This document shows, piece after piece, positions 24,485 through 32,399 of a stretch of DNA of 45,065 nucleotides (within the stretch, counting starts at the first letter, position 1; the number at the start of each line of letters is the position of its first letter). The stretch covers positions 1 through 45,065 of the forward strand of contig CALWVF010000034.1 in NCBI GenBank assembly GCA_944384925.1, written 5' to 3'. This DNA comes from an uncultured Clostridia bacterium. Lineage in GTDB: Bacteria; Bacillota; Clostridia; Oscillospirales; Acutalibacteraceae. Below the pieces are notes generated by a model. It saw nothing but the letters and a program-made list of their open reading frames with translations, did no database searches and was not told the DNA's origin. A program made the translations under genes and the position numbers.

Positions 24485-26467
24485 TTACCTTTGTATTAAA
24501 TTTTCAAATTCTTGTTCGGATATTATTTTAACACCAAGGCTCTCGGCCTTTGTTATTTTGCTTCCTGGATCTTCTCCAGCTAAAACATAAGATGTTTTTT
24601 TAGAAACGCTTGAAGATACTTTTCCGCCTAAACTTTCAATAATTTCAATGGCATCATTCCTTGTATAGTTTGAAAGAGTGCCAGTTAAAACGAAAGTCAT
24701 ATTTTCAAATAAGGTGTCTTTCTTCTTAGCCTGAGAAGACATATTCACACCGTATTCTCGAAGCATTTTAATTAGATCTTTATTTTGATCTAAAGAAAAA
24801 TAAGAAACAACACTCTCTGCCATAATAAGCCCATAACCTTCTATTGAAGAAATATCTTCTACGTTGGCGCACATTATAGAATCGATATTTCTGAAATTTT
24901 CAGCTAAAAGTTTAGCGGCTTTTTCGCCGATGTGCCTAATTCCAAGCCCAAATACAAGTCTATAAAGTTCATTTGATTTGGAGTTTTGAATAGAATTTAT
25001 TAAGTTATTTGCAGACTTTTCACCCATTCTTTCTATATCTATTAAATCATCTGCCTTTAATTTGTATAAGTCAGAAGGAGATGAAATTAAATTATTGTTT
25101 ACTAGTTGTTGCAATATTGATGGGCCAAGACCTTCAATGTCCATGGCATTTCTTGAAACAAAGTGAATAAGGTGCCGTAATAGCTGAGCAGGACATTGTG
25201 TGTTTGTGCAGCGTATAGCAGACTCGTTGTTTTCCCTAATAACATTTGAGTTACAGGATGGGCAAAGTTTAGGAAATTCAAACTCTTTAGAGTCTGAATT
25301 GTGCTGTTTTACAGATAGAACTTCAGGAATAATTTCCCCAGCTTTTCTTAAAATTACGGTATCACCAATTTTTATACCTTTTTCTTTTATAAAATCTTGA
25401 TTATGAAGAGTAGCTCGGCTTACTGTAGTTCCAGCAAGTGTAACAGGTTCAAAAATTCCTATTGGGGTTAATACACCGGTTCTACCAACATTTATTTCTA
25501 TATTTATTAGTTTGGTAGACTTTTCTTCTGGAGGATATTTAAAAGCTTCTGCCCATTTTGGAAATTTTGATGTACTGCCTAGTTGATGTCTTTGTTCAAA
25601 ATCATTTATTTTAACGACAGCACCATCTGTTTGAAACGGAAGGCTACCTCTAAGATCTCCAATTCTGTTTATTTCCTTAATAACATCATCCATATTGTCG
25701 AATGAATTGTAAAATGGTGTGGTTTTAAATCCGAGGTTACTTAGGAAGTCTAAGGACTTATTATGAGATTTGAGTTCTATACCTTCTATTTGCTGGACAT
25801 TAAATACAAAAATGTCTAGATTTCTTTGAGCAGTAATTTTTGCATTTTTTTGCCTAAGAGAACCTGCAGCGGCATTTCGAGGATTTTTAAAAGGTTTTTC
25901 TTCGTTTATTTCTTGATATTCAATTAACTTAAGGAAATTTTCATCAGACATATAAACTTCTCCACGTACTTCTAAATAGGGGATTGGCATATTTAATTTT
26001 TTAGGAAGTGTTTTTATAGTCCTTAAGTTTTCAGTTATATCTTCACCAACAATGCCATCCCCTCTTGTTGAACCGCGAACAAATATTCCATTTATATATT
26101 CAGCAGAAACAGACAGACCATCTATTTTAGGCTCTACAACATATATAGGATTTTGAACAGTTTCCCTAACACGTTTATCAAAACTTATTAATTCATATTC
26201 AGAAAAGCAGTCATGCAAGCTTTCCATAGGAACATTATGTGTAACGGGAGAAAACTTTTTAGATGCTTGTCCACCAATGTTCTGAGTAGGAGAATCTTCT
26301 GTTATTAGTTGGGGAAATTCATATTCTAAGTTTTCTAATTCTCTAAGCATTAGATCATAATCAAAATCACTAATTTCAGGAGAATCCTCGTTATAATATT
26401 TGTTATTATGATAAGTTATTTGTTCTTTAAGCTTTCGAACTTGTATTTTAGCTTCTTCAAGTTGCAT
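24485..26467 (-). CDS. ligA: NAD-dependent DNA ligase LigA
   Basis: 660 residues from the ATG at 26467-26465; an in-frame GTG three codons upstream overlaps the SD (AAAGGGTG on the minus strand). Seals nicks in replication and repair using NAD. Domain Ia and the NAD site come first, then the adenylated Lys114 in V-E-P-K-I-D-G. The OB fold follows. The Cys4 zinc finger reads C-P-S-C...C-T-N-T-Q-C near 405-428. Helix-hairpin-helix repeats and a C-terminal BRCT domain (about 590-660, F-V-L-T-G-T-L) close the protein. Complete. It is the only clear minus-strand gene here, between two + strand operons. Confidence 0.97.
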   Translation of the reverse strand: MQLEEAKIQVRKLKEQITYHNNKYYNEDSPEISDFDYDLMLRELENLEYEFPQLITEDSPTQNIGGQASKKFSPVTHNVPMESLHDCFSEYELISFDKRVRETVQNPIYVVEPKIDGLSVSAEYINGIFVRGSTRGDGIVGEDITENLRTIKTLPKKLNMPIPYLEVRGEVYMSDENFLKLIEYQEINEEKPFKNPRNAAAGSLRQKNAKITAQRNLDIFVFNVQQIEGIELKSHNKSLDFLSNLGFKTTPFYNSFDNMDDVIKEINRIGDLRGSLPFQTDGAVVKINDFEQRHQLGSTSKFPKWAEAFKYPPEEKSTKLINIEINVGRTGVLTPIGIFEPVTLAGTTVSRATLHNQDFIKEKGIKIGDTVILRKAGEIIPEVLSVKQHNSDSKEFEFPKLCPSCNSNVIRENNESAIRCTNTQCPAQLLRHLIHFVSRNAMDIEGLGPSILQQLVNNNLISSPSDLYKLKADDLIDIERMGEKSANNLINSIQNSKSNELYRLVFGLGIRHIGEKAAKLLAENFRNIDSIMCANVEDISSIEGYGLIMAESVVSYFSLDQNKDLIKMLREYGVNMSSQAKKKDTLFENMTFVLTGTLSNYTRNDAIEIIESLGGKVSSSVSKKTSYVLAGEDPGSKITKAESLGVKIISEQEFENLIQR

Positions 26468-26564
26468 GTTTAACACCCTTTCACGTATGCAGTTATTATA
26501 CTAAAATTATATTTTTATATCAATATTAAAAATTTCGAGAAATTATAGGTGCTATCTTATTTAG

Positions 26565-26572
26565 CATATAAT
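26565..26572 (+). promoter_or_regulatory. candidate sigma-E -10 for the spoIIIA operon
   Basis: CATATAAT matches the sigma-E -10 pattern. The region 13-15 bases upstream has only a poor -35 match (around 26541-26549), so this is tentative. Sigma-E control of spoIIIA is established in Bacillus subtilis. Confidence 0.3.
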
Positions 26573-26651
26573 TATTTTTAAAATGGATGAAATTAAATAA
26601 GTTCTAAAATGCTTTTATAATACATAGATATTTACCATAGGAGGGACAAGT

Positions 26652-27665
26652 ATGAAAAAAGAAGCGTATATTAAATTTGATGAGGCATGCAAGGGCCTTA
26701 ATGAAGGCTTATATAATTTGCTTTTAGGAATTGATCAAAAAGTAAAAGCAATCACCCAGGAAATAAGGATAAGAATAAACAAACCTATAACAATTGTATG
26801 CCCTAAGGAAATATTTTTTGTAGCTTACAATGGATGTATAACAAAGGATAGCAATGTATCGCTTTATATAACTACTAATGAAGATATACAAGAATCATTT
26901 AGAAAGATGTGTTCGTATTCAATATATAGTTATCAAAATGAAATTATAAATGGATATATAACCATTAAAGGCGGGCATAGAATTGGACTGTGTGGAACTG
27001 CAGTATGCAATAATGGATTTATAACTAATATAAGAGATATATCATCGTTTAATATAAGAATATCAAGAGAAGTAAAGGGAATATCGAATGAATTAATAAA
27101 AGAGTTCTCAAAAGATGAAGGTGGTATGTTATTAGTAGGTGCACCATCTTGTGGAAAGACTACTTTGCTAAGAGATATAACGCGTGAATTATCACTTGGA
27201 AATTTATGCAGCATGAAAAAGGTAGTGGTTGTAGATGAACGAGGTGAACTTAGCGGTACATATAGAGGGATATCTCAGAATGATTTGGGATTGAGTGATG
27301 TCCTTAATTGTTACAATAAAGAAGATGGAATCGTACAAGCAATAAGATCTTTATCGCCTGATGTAATTGTATGCGATGAATTAGGAAGCTATAAAGATAT
27401 ATCGGCCATTGAGCAAAGTGTTAATGCAGGAGTTGCTATAATTGCAAGTATCCATGCAGGAAGCTTAGACGAGCTCATTCGTAGAGATAGGGTAAGAGAG
27501 CTGCTATCTACAGGAGCATTTAAGACTATAGCTATTTTAAAGTCTAGGCAAACTCCAGGTGAAATAGAACGAATATACAAAATTGGGGAAATATATGATG
27601 AAATTGATAGGCTGTTTACTTCTAATATTATCAGGAACCACAGCAGGGTATATGGCGTCGCATAG
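26652..27665 (+). CDS. spoIIIAA: stage III sporulation protein AA, secretion-type ATPase
   Basis: 337 residues, ATG after AGGAGGG. Mother-cell ATPase that powers the SpoIIIA-SpoIIQ channel into the forespore. Walker A is G-A-P-S-C-G-K-T-T at 163-171; Walker B is V-V-V-V-D-E-R-G-E near 194-202. A later V-I-V-C-D-E-L-G fits the P-loop ATPase fold. Its 3' end overlaps spoIIIAB by 68 bases, longer than usual. Confidence 0.96.
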   Translation: MKKEAYIKFDEACKGLNEGLYNLLLGIDQKVKAITQEIRIRINKPITIVCPKEIFFVAYNGCITKDSNVSLYITTNEDIQESFRKMCSYSIYSYQNEIINGYITIKGGHRIGLCGTAVCNNGFITNIRDISSFNIRISREVKGISNELIKEFSKDEGGMLLVGAPSCGKTTLLRDITRELSLGNLCSMKKVVVVDERGELSGTYRGISQNDLGLSDVLNCYNKEDGIVQAIRSLSPDVIVCDELGSYKDISAIEQSVNAGVAIIASIHAGSLDELIRRDRVRELLSTGAFKTIAILKSRQTPGEIERIYKIGEIYDEIDRLFTSNIIRNHSRVYGVA

Positions 27666-28101
27666 ATTAAAAATGCGTGAAATGTTTATGGAAAATTATA
27701 TTAAATTTTTAACTTTTGTAGAAACAGAAATAAAGTATTCTGCAGACTCTATATTGGGAATTATGAGTAAATTTTCAGATAATTCGGCATTTAATTCTAT
27801 ATTACAATTGTGTGAAAATGAAATGCAAAAGGGGAAAAGTTTAAATGTTGCGTGGGATATGGCTATAAAGAATATACCTTCTATATATGGTTTAAATAAG
27901 AACGACATAGGTCTAATAAGTGAATTCGGAAGTAAACTAGGTGTTAGCGATATTGAAAGCCAAATTTCTAATTGTGAATTAAATATTTCCCTAGTGAGTG
28001 AAAGGCTTAAGGATGCTAGAGAAGAAAAACGCAAAAAATCACGCCTTTATATAATGCTCGGGATTTTTTGTGGGATATCTTTATCATTGGTTTTTAGTTA
28101 A
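27598..28101 (+). CDS. spoIIIAB: stage III sporulation protein AB
   Basis: 167 residues from ATG 27598 (ATG 27595 is equally possible); SD GGGGA at 27585-27589. An N-terminal membrane segment (L-I-G-C-L-L-L-I-L-S-G) is followed by a helical bundle with E-T-E-I-K-Y-S. The C-terminal segment is again hydrophobic. SpoIIIAB resembles type II secretion GspF and is part of the channel. The start lies inside spoIIIAA. Confidence 0.92.
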   Translation: MKLIGCLLLILSGTTAGYMASHRLKMREMFMENYIKFLTFVETEIKYSADSILGIMSKFSDNSAFNSILQLCENEMQKGKSLNVAWDMAIKNIPSIYGLNKNDIGLISEFGSKLGVSDIESQISNCELNISLVSERLKDAREEKRKKSRLYIMLGIFCGISLSLVFS

Positions 28102-28235
28102 AAGTTATTTATCTGGGTCTATTGAGAATTCAATTAAGATATTAAATGATTGTTTGATGTATATAAATATATGAAAGTGTTTGAGATTATTTTGTTAGTT
28201 AAGGGTAATCAAAAATTCATAACGGAGGAATTGCA

Positions 28236-28430
28236 ATGGAGGTTGACTTAATATTTAAAATAGCTGCTATAGGAATAATTGTGGCTGTTTTAAACCAGGT
28301 CTTAATACGTTCTGGACGAGAAGAACAAGCAATGATGACTACATTAGCAGGTTTAATAGTAGTTTTAATGATGGTAATAAAAGAAATAGAGATTTTATTC
28401 CGCACTATAAAATCTGTTTTTGGATTGTGA
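28236..28430 (+). CDS. spoIIIAC: stage III sporulation protein AC
   Basis: 64 residues, ATG after AACGGAGGAA. Two membrane segments (about 5-20 and 31-50), with M-E-V-D-L-I-F-K-I-A-A-I-G-I and L-I-R-S-G-R-E-E-Q-A, the family hallmarks. A 134-base gap separates it from spoIIIAB, with nothing clear in it. spoIIIAD starts 4 bases after its stop. Confidence 0.94.
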   Translation: MEVDLIFKIAAIGIIVAVLNQVLIRSGREEQAMMTTLAGLIVVLMMVIKEIEILFRTIKSVFGL

Positions 28431-28434
28431 TAGT

Positions 28435-28824
28435 ATGAATATAGTTGCATTGTGTATATTAGCTGTGTTTTCATCGATTATATCATTGGTATTAAAAAGA
28501 TATAATCCAGAGTATTCTATTGCGATTAATATAATAACAGGAATTTTAATATTTGCAGTAGTGCTATCAAATATTTCTCCCGCGATTAACCAAATTAAGT
28601 CTCTTGTTAGTGCGACTAAAATTCCAGCAGACTATGGTTTTATATTATTTAAATCCTTAGGAATTTGTTTTTTAACACAATTTGCTTCAGATTCTTGTAA
28701 AGATGCCGGGGAAACTGCATTATCTTCTAAAGTAGAACTTGCGGGTAAAGTCATGATCTTGATAATTTCATTGCCATTATTTGAAGAAATCGCAAAGATT
28801 GCTGTTACCTTGATAGGAGAATAA
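28435..28824 (+). CDS. spoIIIAD: stage III sporulation protein AD
   Basis: 129 residues from ATG 28435; an in-frame TTG at 28420 would overlap spoIIIAC. Four hydrophobic segments. Typical blocks are L-V-L-K-R-Y-N-P-E-Y near 18-27 and F-L-T-Q-F-A-S-D-S-C-K-D-A-G-E near 80-94. The SD is weak, so translation is probably coupled to spoIIIAC. Confidence 0.94.
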   Translation: MNIVALCILAVFSSIISLVLKRYNPEYSIAINIITGILIFAVVLSNISPAINQIKSLVSATKIPADYGFILFKSLGICFLTQFASDSCKDAGETALSSKVELAGKVMILIISLPLFEEIAKIAVTLIGE

Positions 28825-28827
28825 TAA

Positions 28828-29967
28828 ATGAAAAAGGTTTATATTATTTTAACTCTTATTATAATTTCTGCTTTTAGTATTAGTGCACACGATAATAGCA
28901 TTATAAATGATATATATAAAGAACAAGTAAAAATTAGTGGAGCAGATAGTATTATAGATGAGGTTCCAAAGGATGCAAAAGAATCTCTTGAAAATATAGG
29001 GGTATGCAATATAGATTGGAACATATTATCTGAATTAAATGCAAATAAGATACTGGATGAAATAATTGATATAGCAAGAAAACAATCTTACAATCCACTT
29101 AAATCTATAACAGCTGTTATATCTATTATGCTTTTATATTCTTTATTAGATGGACTTAAAGTGTCGTTTGGAGAAAAATCAGTTTCTAATTTAATGAATG
29201 CTGTTAGTACGTTAAGTGTGTGTATAGTGATAATATTACCAATAGTGAAGTGTATTAAACATTCCTCTAATATTATAAATAGTTCTGCAAAATTCATGAT
29301 GTGTTATATTCCGGTTATGACAGGATTATTAGTGTCTTCTGGACAAGTAGCTTCTGGAACATCTTACTATTATTTAATGGTTGGAATAGGTGAAATGATT
29401 ATTCAACTATCTTCAGATATATTGTCTAGAATGCTATGTATTTTTTTGGCTCTTTCTGTAGTGTCTTCAATTTCGCCAAAACTAAATATGTCTAGTATGT
29501 GTGATTTTATAAATCAAGGAGTTAAATGGGTGTTGGGATTTGTAATGTCAATTTTTACAAGTTTGTTGACTATTAAAACCATTATTGGGACTTCAGCAGA
29601 TAATATTTCAACAAAAACAGCAAAGTTATTCTTGAATAATTTAGTACCAATTGTTGGAGGGGCCTTAAGTGATGCTTTCACAACAGTACAGTCGTGTGTA
29701 AAGCTTCTAAAATCAGGAATTGGTGCTTTTGCTATTATAGCTGTTGGTTTTATATTTATTCCAGTAATATTAGAGTGTCTTGTTTGGGTATTGTGTTTAT
29801 CTTTATGTGTTTCAATAGGAGATGTATTAGGAATTAGTCAACTAACTTCTGTTGTAAAAGCTGCAAGCAAGGTTGTTAATACAATGCTTGTTATAACTAT
29901 ATCTTGTTTAACGATTCTAATAATATCTACAGTCATTATATTAGTTGTAGGTGGTGGTGCAAGTTGA
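28828..29967 (+). CDS. spoIIIAE: stage III sporulation protein AE
   Basis: 379 residues, ATG after AGGAGAA in the spoIIIAD tail. A signal peptide (about 1-20, ending I-S-A) and then six to eight membrane segments. The family P-V-M-T-G-L-L near 160-166 and the later G-V-K-W-V-L-G-F near 231-238 are visible. It is an integral part of the feeding-tube channel. Its TGA overlaps the TTG start of spoIIIAF. Confidence 0.95.
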   Translation: MKKVYIILTLIIISAFSISAHDNSIINDIYKEQVKISGADSIIDEVPKDAKESLENIGVCNIDWNILSELNANKILDEIIDIARKQSYNPLKSITAVISIMLLYSLLDGLKVSFGEKSVSNLMNAVSTLSVCIVIILPIVKCIKHSSNIINSSAKFMMCYIPVMTGLLVSSGQVASGTSYYYLMVGIGEMIIQLSSDILSRMLCIFLALSVVSSISPKLNMSSMCDFINQGVKWVLGFVMSIFTSLLTIKTIIGTSADNISTKTAKLFLNNLVPIVGGALSDAFTTVQSCVKLLKSGIGAFAIIAVGFIFIPVILECLVWVLCLSLCVSIGDVLGISQLTSVVKAASKVVNTMLVITISCLTILIISTVIILVVGGGAS

Positions 29968-30431
29968 GTGAAATTACAGGTTGGGCCAGTGCAATTTGTT
30001 TTGCTGCTTTAGCGTGTGTAATGCTGGAATTTTTATCACCTTCTGGCAAAATGGAGAAAATGGTAAGGTTTGTATTAAGCGCTTTTATGTTATGTGCATT
30101 ATTTAAACCAATGCTAGACATTTCTAAAATTAAATTTGAATTTGATATTAGTAAAAAAAATGACTATAAAGTATCTGGCATAAAAAAGGGATTAGAAAAC
30201 CAAGCAATGTCTATTGCTGCTTCGAATATTGAAAAATTAGTAGAGAATGAAATGGAAAAAATAAAAATAACACCGAAAAAAATTCAAGTAATTATGGATA
30301 CAAGCGATGTTAATAGCATATCAATTAATAGGTTAATTATAAAAATCGATAAAAAAAACTTAGACAGGCAGGAGGAGGTAAAACAATTGGTGTATAAAGA
30401 ATTAGGATTAGTTGTAGAGGTAACATCGTAA
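29964..30431 (+). CDS. spoIIIAF: stage III sporulation protein AF
   Basis: 155 residues from TTG 29964 (TTGA overlap with the spoIIIAE stop; SD-like GTAGGTGGTGG at 29948-29958). Two N-terminal membrane segments are followed by a soluble domain. The S-G-K-M-E-K-M-V-R-F-V pattern near residues 27-37 is typical of the family. The C-terminal part carries a ring-building-motif-like fold in known SpoIIIAF; I infer the same here. Confidence 0.9.
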   Translation: MSEITGWASAICFAALACVMLEFLSPSGKMEKMVRFVLSAFMLCALFKPMLDISKIKFEFDISKKNDYKVSGIKKGLENQAMSIAASNIEKLVENEMEKIKITPKKIQVIMDTSDVNSISINRLIIKIDKKNLDRQEEVKQLVYKELGLVVEVTS

Positions 30432-30480
30432 ATTTTTATTTTAATAATTGATAGCATAATTATTAGAAAGGTGGGATGTG

Positions 30481-30509
30481 GTAATACATTAGAGTACTTA
30501 ATGTGTTAC
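30481..30509 (+). promoter_or_regulatory. hairpin between the spoIIIAG SD and its ATG
   Basis: GTAATACATTA pairs with TAATGTGTTAC (11 bp, one G-T) with a 7-base loop. It lies between the only good SD (GAAAGGTGGG, 30466-30475) and the ATG at 30517. Folding brings them to about 12 bases apart, so it may be a structured spacer in the ribosome binding site. Confidence 0.55.
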
Positions 30510-30516
30510 TGTTTAT

Positions 30517-31098
30517 ATGGACGAAGAAAAAGTGAAAGATGGATTAAAAACTTCTATATTTAATGTATTAGAAGAAGAGAAATATAAAAAGGTAATTATT
30601 GTAGTTGGTCTTTTAGGAATATTGTTAATATTTTTATCTAATTTTTTTAAAAAAGAGAAGGTAATAGAAACAAGGGTAGACAATTCACAAGTCACTGTGG
30701 AGCAATATACAGAACAGCTTGAAAAAAATTTAAAAGGAATAGTTTCGAGTATAAAAGGAGCGGGAGATTGCAGGGTTTTAGTGACGGTAGAAAACGGTAA
30801 AGAAATTGTATACGCTACTCAAGCAAAAAAAAATGTTGAAGCAACAGAAGATAAGACGAATGGGGAAACAACCAGGAAGCAAAAAAGTGACGACTCGGAA
30901 ACAAAATACATAACAATGAAGGATGCAGATGGAGCAGAAAAAGCATTAGCTATAACAGAAATTCAGCCTACAGTTAAGGGGGTGGTGATTGTCTGTGAAG
31001 GGGGAGATAACCCTGAAGTACAGCAAAAGGTGACAAATGCAGTTACAACTGCTTTAAATATCACCTCGAAACGTGTTTGTGTAACAAAATTATCATAG
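30517..31098 (+). CDS. spoIIIAG: stage III sporulation protein AG
   Basis: 193 residues. ATG 30517 is the only reasonable start, since an in-frame stop lies at 30499. One membrane segment (about 27-45) and a long extracytoplasmic ring-building domain. Y-T-E-Q-L-E-K-N-L, then I-K-G-A-G-D-C-R-V-L-V-T near 82-93 and the G-V-V-I-V-C-E-G-G block near 151-159 are family features. It forms the 30-fold ring of the feeding tube. Confidence 0.94.
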   Translation: MDEEKVKDGLKTSIFNVLEEEKYKKVIIVVGLLGILLIFLSNFFKKEKVIETRVDNSQVTVEQYTEQLEKNLKGIVSSIKGAGDCRVLVTVENGKEIVYATQAKKNVEATEDKTNGETTRKQKSDDSETKYITMKDADGAEKALAITEIQPTVKGVVIVCEGGDNPEVQQKVTNAVTTALNITSKRVCVTKLS

Positions 31099-31123
31099 AA
31101 AATTTATGTTTGGGGGAGTACAT

Positions 31124-31705
31124 ATGTCTTTAGGTAAACGTCAAATAGTTTTAGCATCGTTAGTTATGGCTTTAGGTGCGGCTGTATATTTAAATTGGCA
31201 ATTTTCTGATTCTAATAATTTGATAGCAACAAATTATCTAGAATCTGCAAAAGAGCTTGGAGAAGCTAAATATGTAAACAACATGCAAACAGAATCAGAA
31301 AGTTCATCGAGCGAAAAAAGTGTAAAAAGTTCTAATGCAGAAGTATCTGAAAATAAAGAGGATTATTTTTCTCAGGCTAATGCAAATAGGCAGAAGGCGA
31401 GAGATGAAGCTACAGATATGGTAAAGGAAATATTAAACGACATAAAATCTAGTGAGCAGGCAAAAGCAGAGGCTGTTAAGCAAGCTGCTGATATAGCTAA
31501 AAATATACAACAGGAATCTAATATAGAAAGTTTAGTAAAATCTAAAGGATTTAATAATTGCATAGCGTTTATACAAAATGGTGAATGCAGTGTTGTAGTA
31601 AGCTCAGATGGATTTGATGAAGGTTCAGCGATTACAATAAAAGATATAGTTTCCGGTCAGGCTGGAGTTCCATTCGATAAAATAAAAATTACTGAAGCGC
31701 AATAA
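31124..31705 (+). CDS. spoIIIAH: stage III sporulation protein AH
   Basis: 193 residues from ATG 31124 (SD TGGGGGAG at 31111-31118). One membrane segment near the N-terminus (Q-I-V-L-A-S-L-V-M-A-L-G), then L-N-W-Q. A Ser-rich linker and a coiled stretch lead to a C-terminal ring-building domain. SpoIIIAH binds SpoIIQ across the intermembrane space. Last gene of the operon; no terminator directly after it. Confidence 0.94.
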   Translation: MSLGKRQIVLASLVMALGAAVYLNWQFSDSNNLIATNYLESAKELGEAKYVNNMQTESESSSSEKSVKSSNAEVSENKEDYFSQANANRQKARDEATDMVKEILNDIKSSEQAKAEAVKQAADIAKNIQQESNIESLVKSKGFNNCIAFIQNGECSVVVSSDGFDEGSAITIKDIVSGQAGVPFDKIKITEAQ

Positions 31706-31730
31706 TTTATTAATATATTTTTTTAAAATG

Positions 31731-31759
31731 TTTTCTATATCCTTGTTTTGTGATATAAT
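31731..31759 (+). promoter_or_regulatory. extended -10 promoter of the nusB leader
   Basis: TATAAT (31754-31759) with the extended TG at 31751-31752. The -35 is weak (TTTTCT, 31731-31736, 17 bases). Confidence 0.55.
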
Positions 31760-31782
31760 ATAAAAGAAGAGGTGTGTTTTAT

Positions 31783-31812
31783 TTGAAATTTCACAAAGTT
31801 AGTTGTATTTAA
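31783..31812 (+). CDS. possible 9-codon leader peptide upstream of nusB
   Basis: TTG start with AGAGGTG (31768-31774) 8 bases upstream, then eight codons and TAA: (M)KFHKVSCI. The 5' arm of the next hairpin (GTTAGTT, 31798-31804) lies inside it, so a ribosome here would change the fold. The arrangement looks like a leader peptide, but the ORF is tiny and could be chance. Confidence 0.4.
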   Translation: MKFHKVSCI

Positions 31813-31918
31813 GCTGTTTTTTTTGGAAAGCTTAACTAACAATAATTGTTCAAGTTTTAAAATATATTACACAATGTTTACTTATGGTAATAATTTTATT
31901 GCTTGATACAACAAGCTT
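31798..31918 (+). ncRNA. structured nusB leader with alternative hairpins
   Basis: Hairpin 1: GTTAGTT (31798-31804) plus AAGCT (31811-31815) with AGCTT plus AACTAAC (31829-31840). Hairpin 2: TTG-T-TCAAG (31846-31854) with CTTGA-TA-CAA (31902-31911), enclosing TATTAC/GTAATA (31865-31892). An AAGCTT at 31913-31918 could pair with the 31811 arm instead. No known riboswitch is recognised. Confidence 0.4.
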
Positions 31919-31933
31919 ATAGAATATCTAAGT

Positions 31934-31971
31934 AAAAGCCCTCGCCATAAGGTAGGGCTTTTATATTTTTA
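31934..31971 (+). terminator. terminator or attenuator in front of nusB
   Basis: AAAAGCCCT pairs with AGGGCTTTT (9 bp) and a U-rich tail follows. Only about 20 bases remain before the nusB ATG, which is no room for another promoter. Transcripts reaching nusB must read through it. Confidence 0.75.
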
Positions 31972-31991
31972 ATTAAAGGATTGTTTTTAAT

Positions 31992-32399
31992 ATGAATAGA
32001 CATGAATCAAGAGAACAGGCGTTTGCTTTTTTATTTGAAAGAAGCTTTAAAAATGAAACATTAGATGAAATAATAGAATCAGCAAAATCTGTAAGAGAAC
32101 TAGAAGTAAGCAGCTTTGCTAAAGAACTTTTTACTGGTGTGATGGAAAAAAAAGATATTATTGATAAGATAATAAATGAAAGTCTTATAGGTTGGAAAAT
32201 GAATAGAATTTCAAAAGTTGCTGCTACCATTTTAAGAATTGCAACGTATGAAATTATGTTTGTTGATAATATACCAGCTAGTGTTTCGATCGATGAAGCG
32301 GTGAAAATTGCAAAAATTTATGGGACAGAAGAAGATTCATCTTTTATAAATGGAATTTTGAGTGGAATTAATAAAAAGTTGGAGAGTGTAAATGAATAG
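31992..32399 (+). CDS. nusB: transcription antitermination factor NusB
   Basis: 135 residues, all-helical RNA-binding protein that binds boxA with S10 during rRNA transcription. Diagnostic start M-N-R-H-E-S-R-E-Q-A-F, and later F-I-N-G-I-L near the end. ATG with AAAGGA about 10 bases upstream. Directly downstream of an apparent attenuator, so self-control by antitermination is conceivable. It overlaps the next gene by 8 bases. Confidence 0.95.
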   Translation: MNRHESREQAFAFLFERSFKNETLDEIIESAKSVRELEVSSFAKELFTGVMEKKDIIDKIINESLIGWKMNRISKVAATILRIATYEIMFVDNIPASVSIDEAVKIAKIYGTEEDSSFINGILSGINKKLESVNE

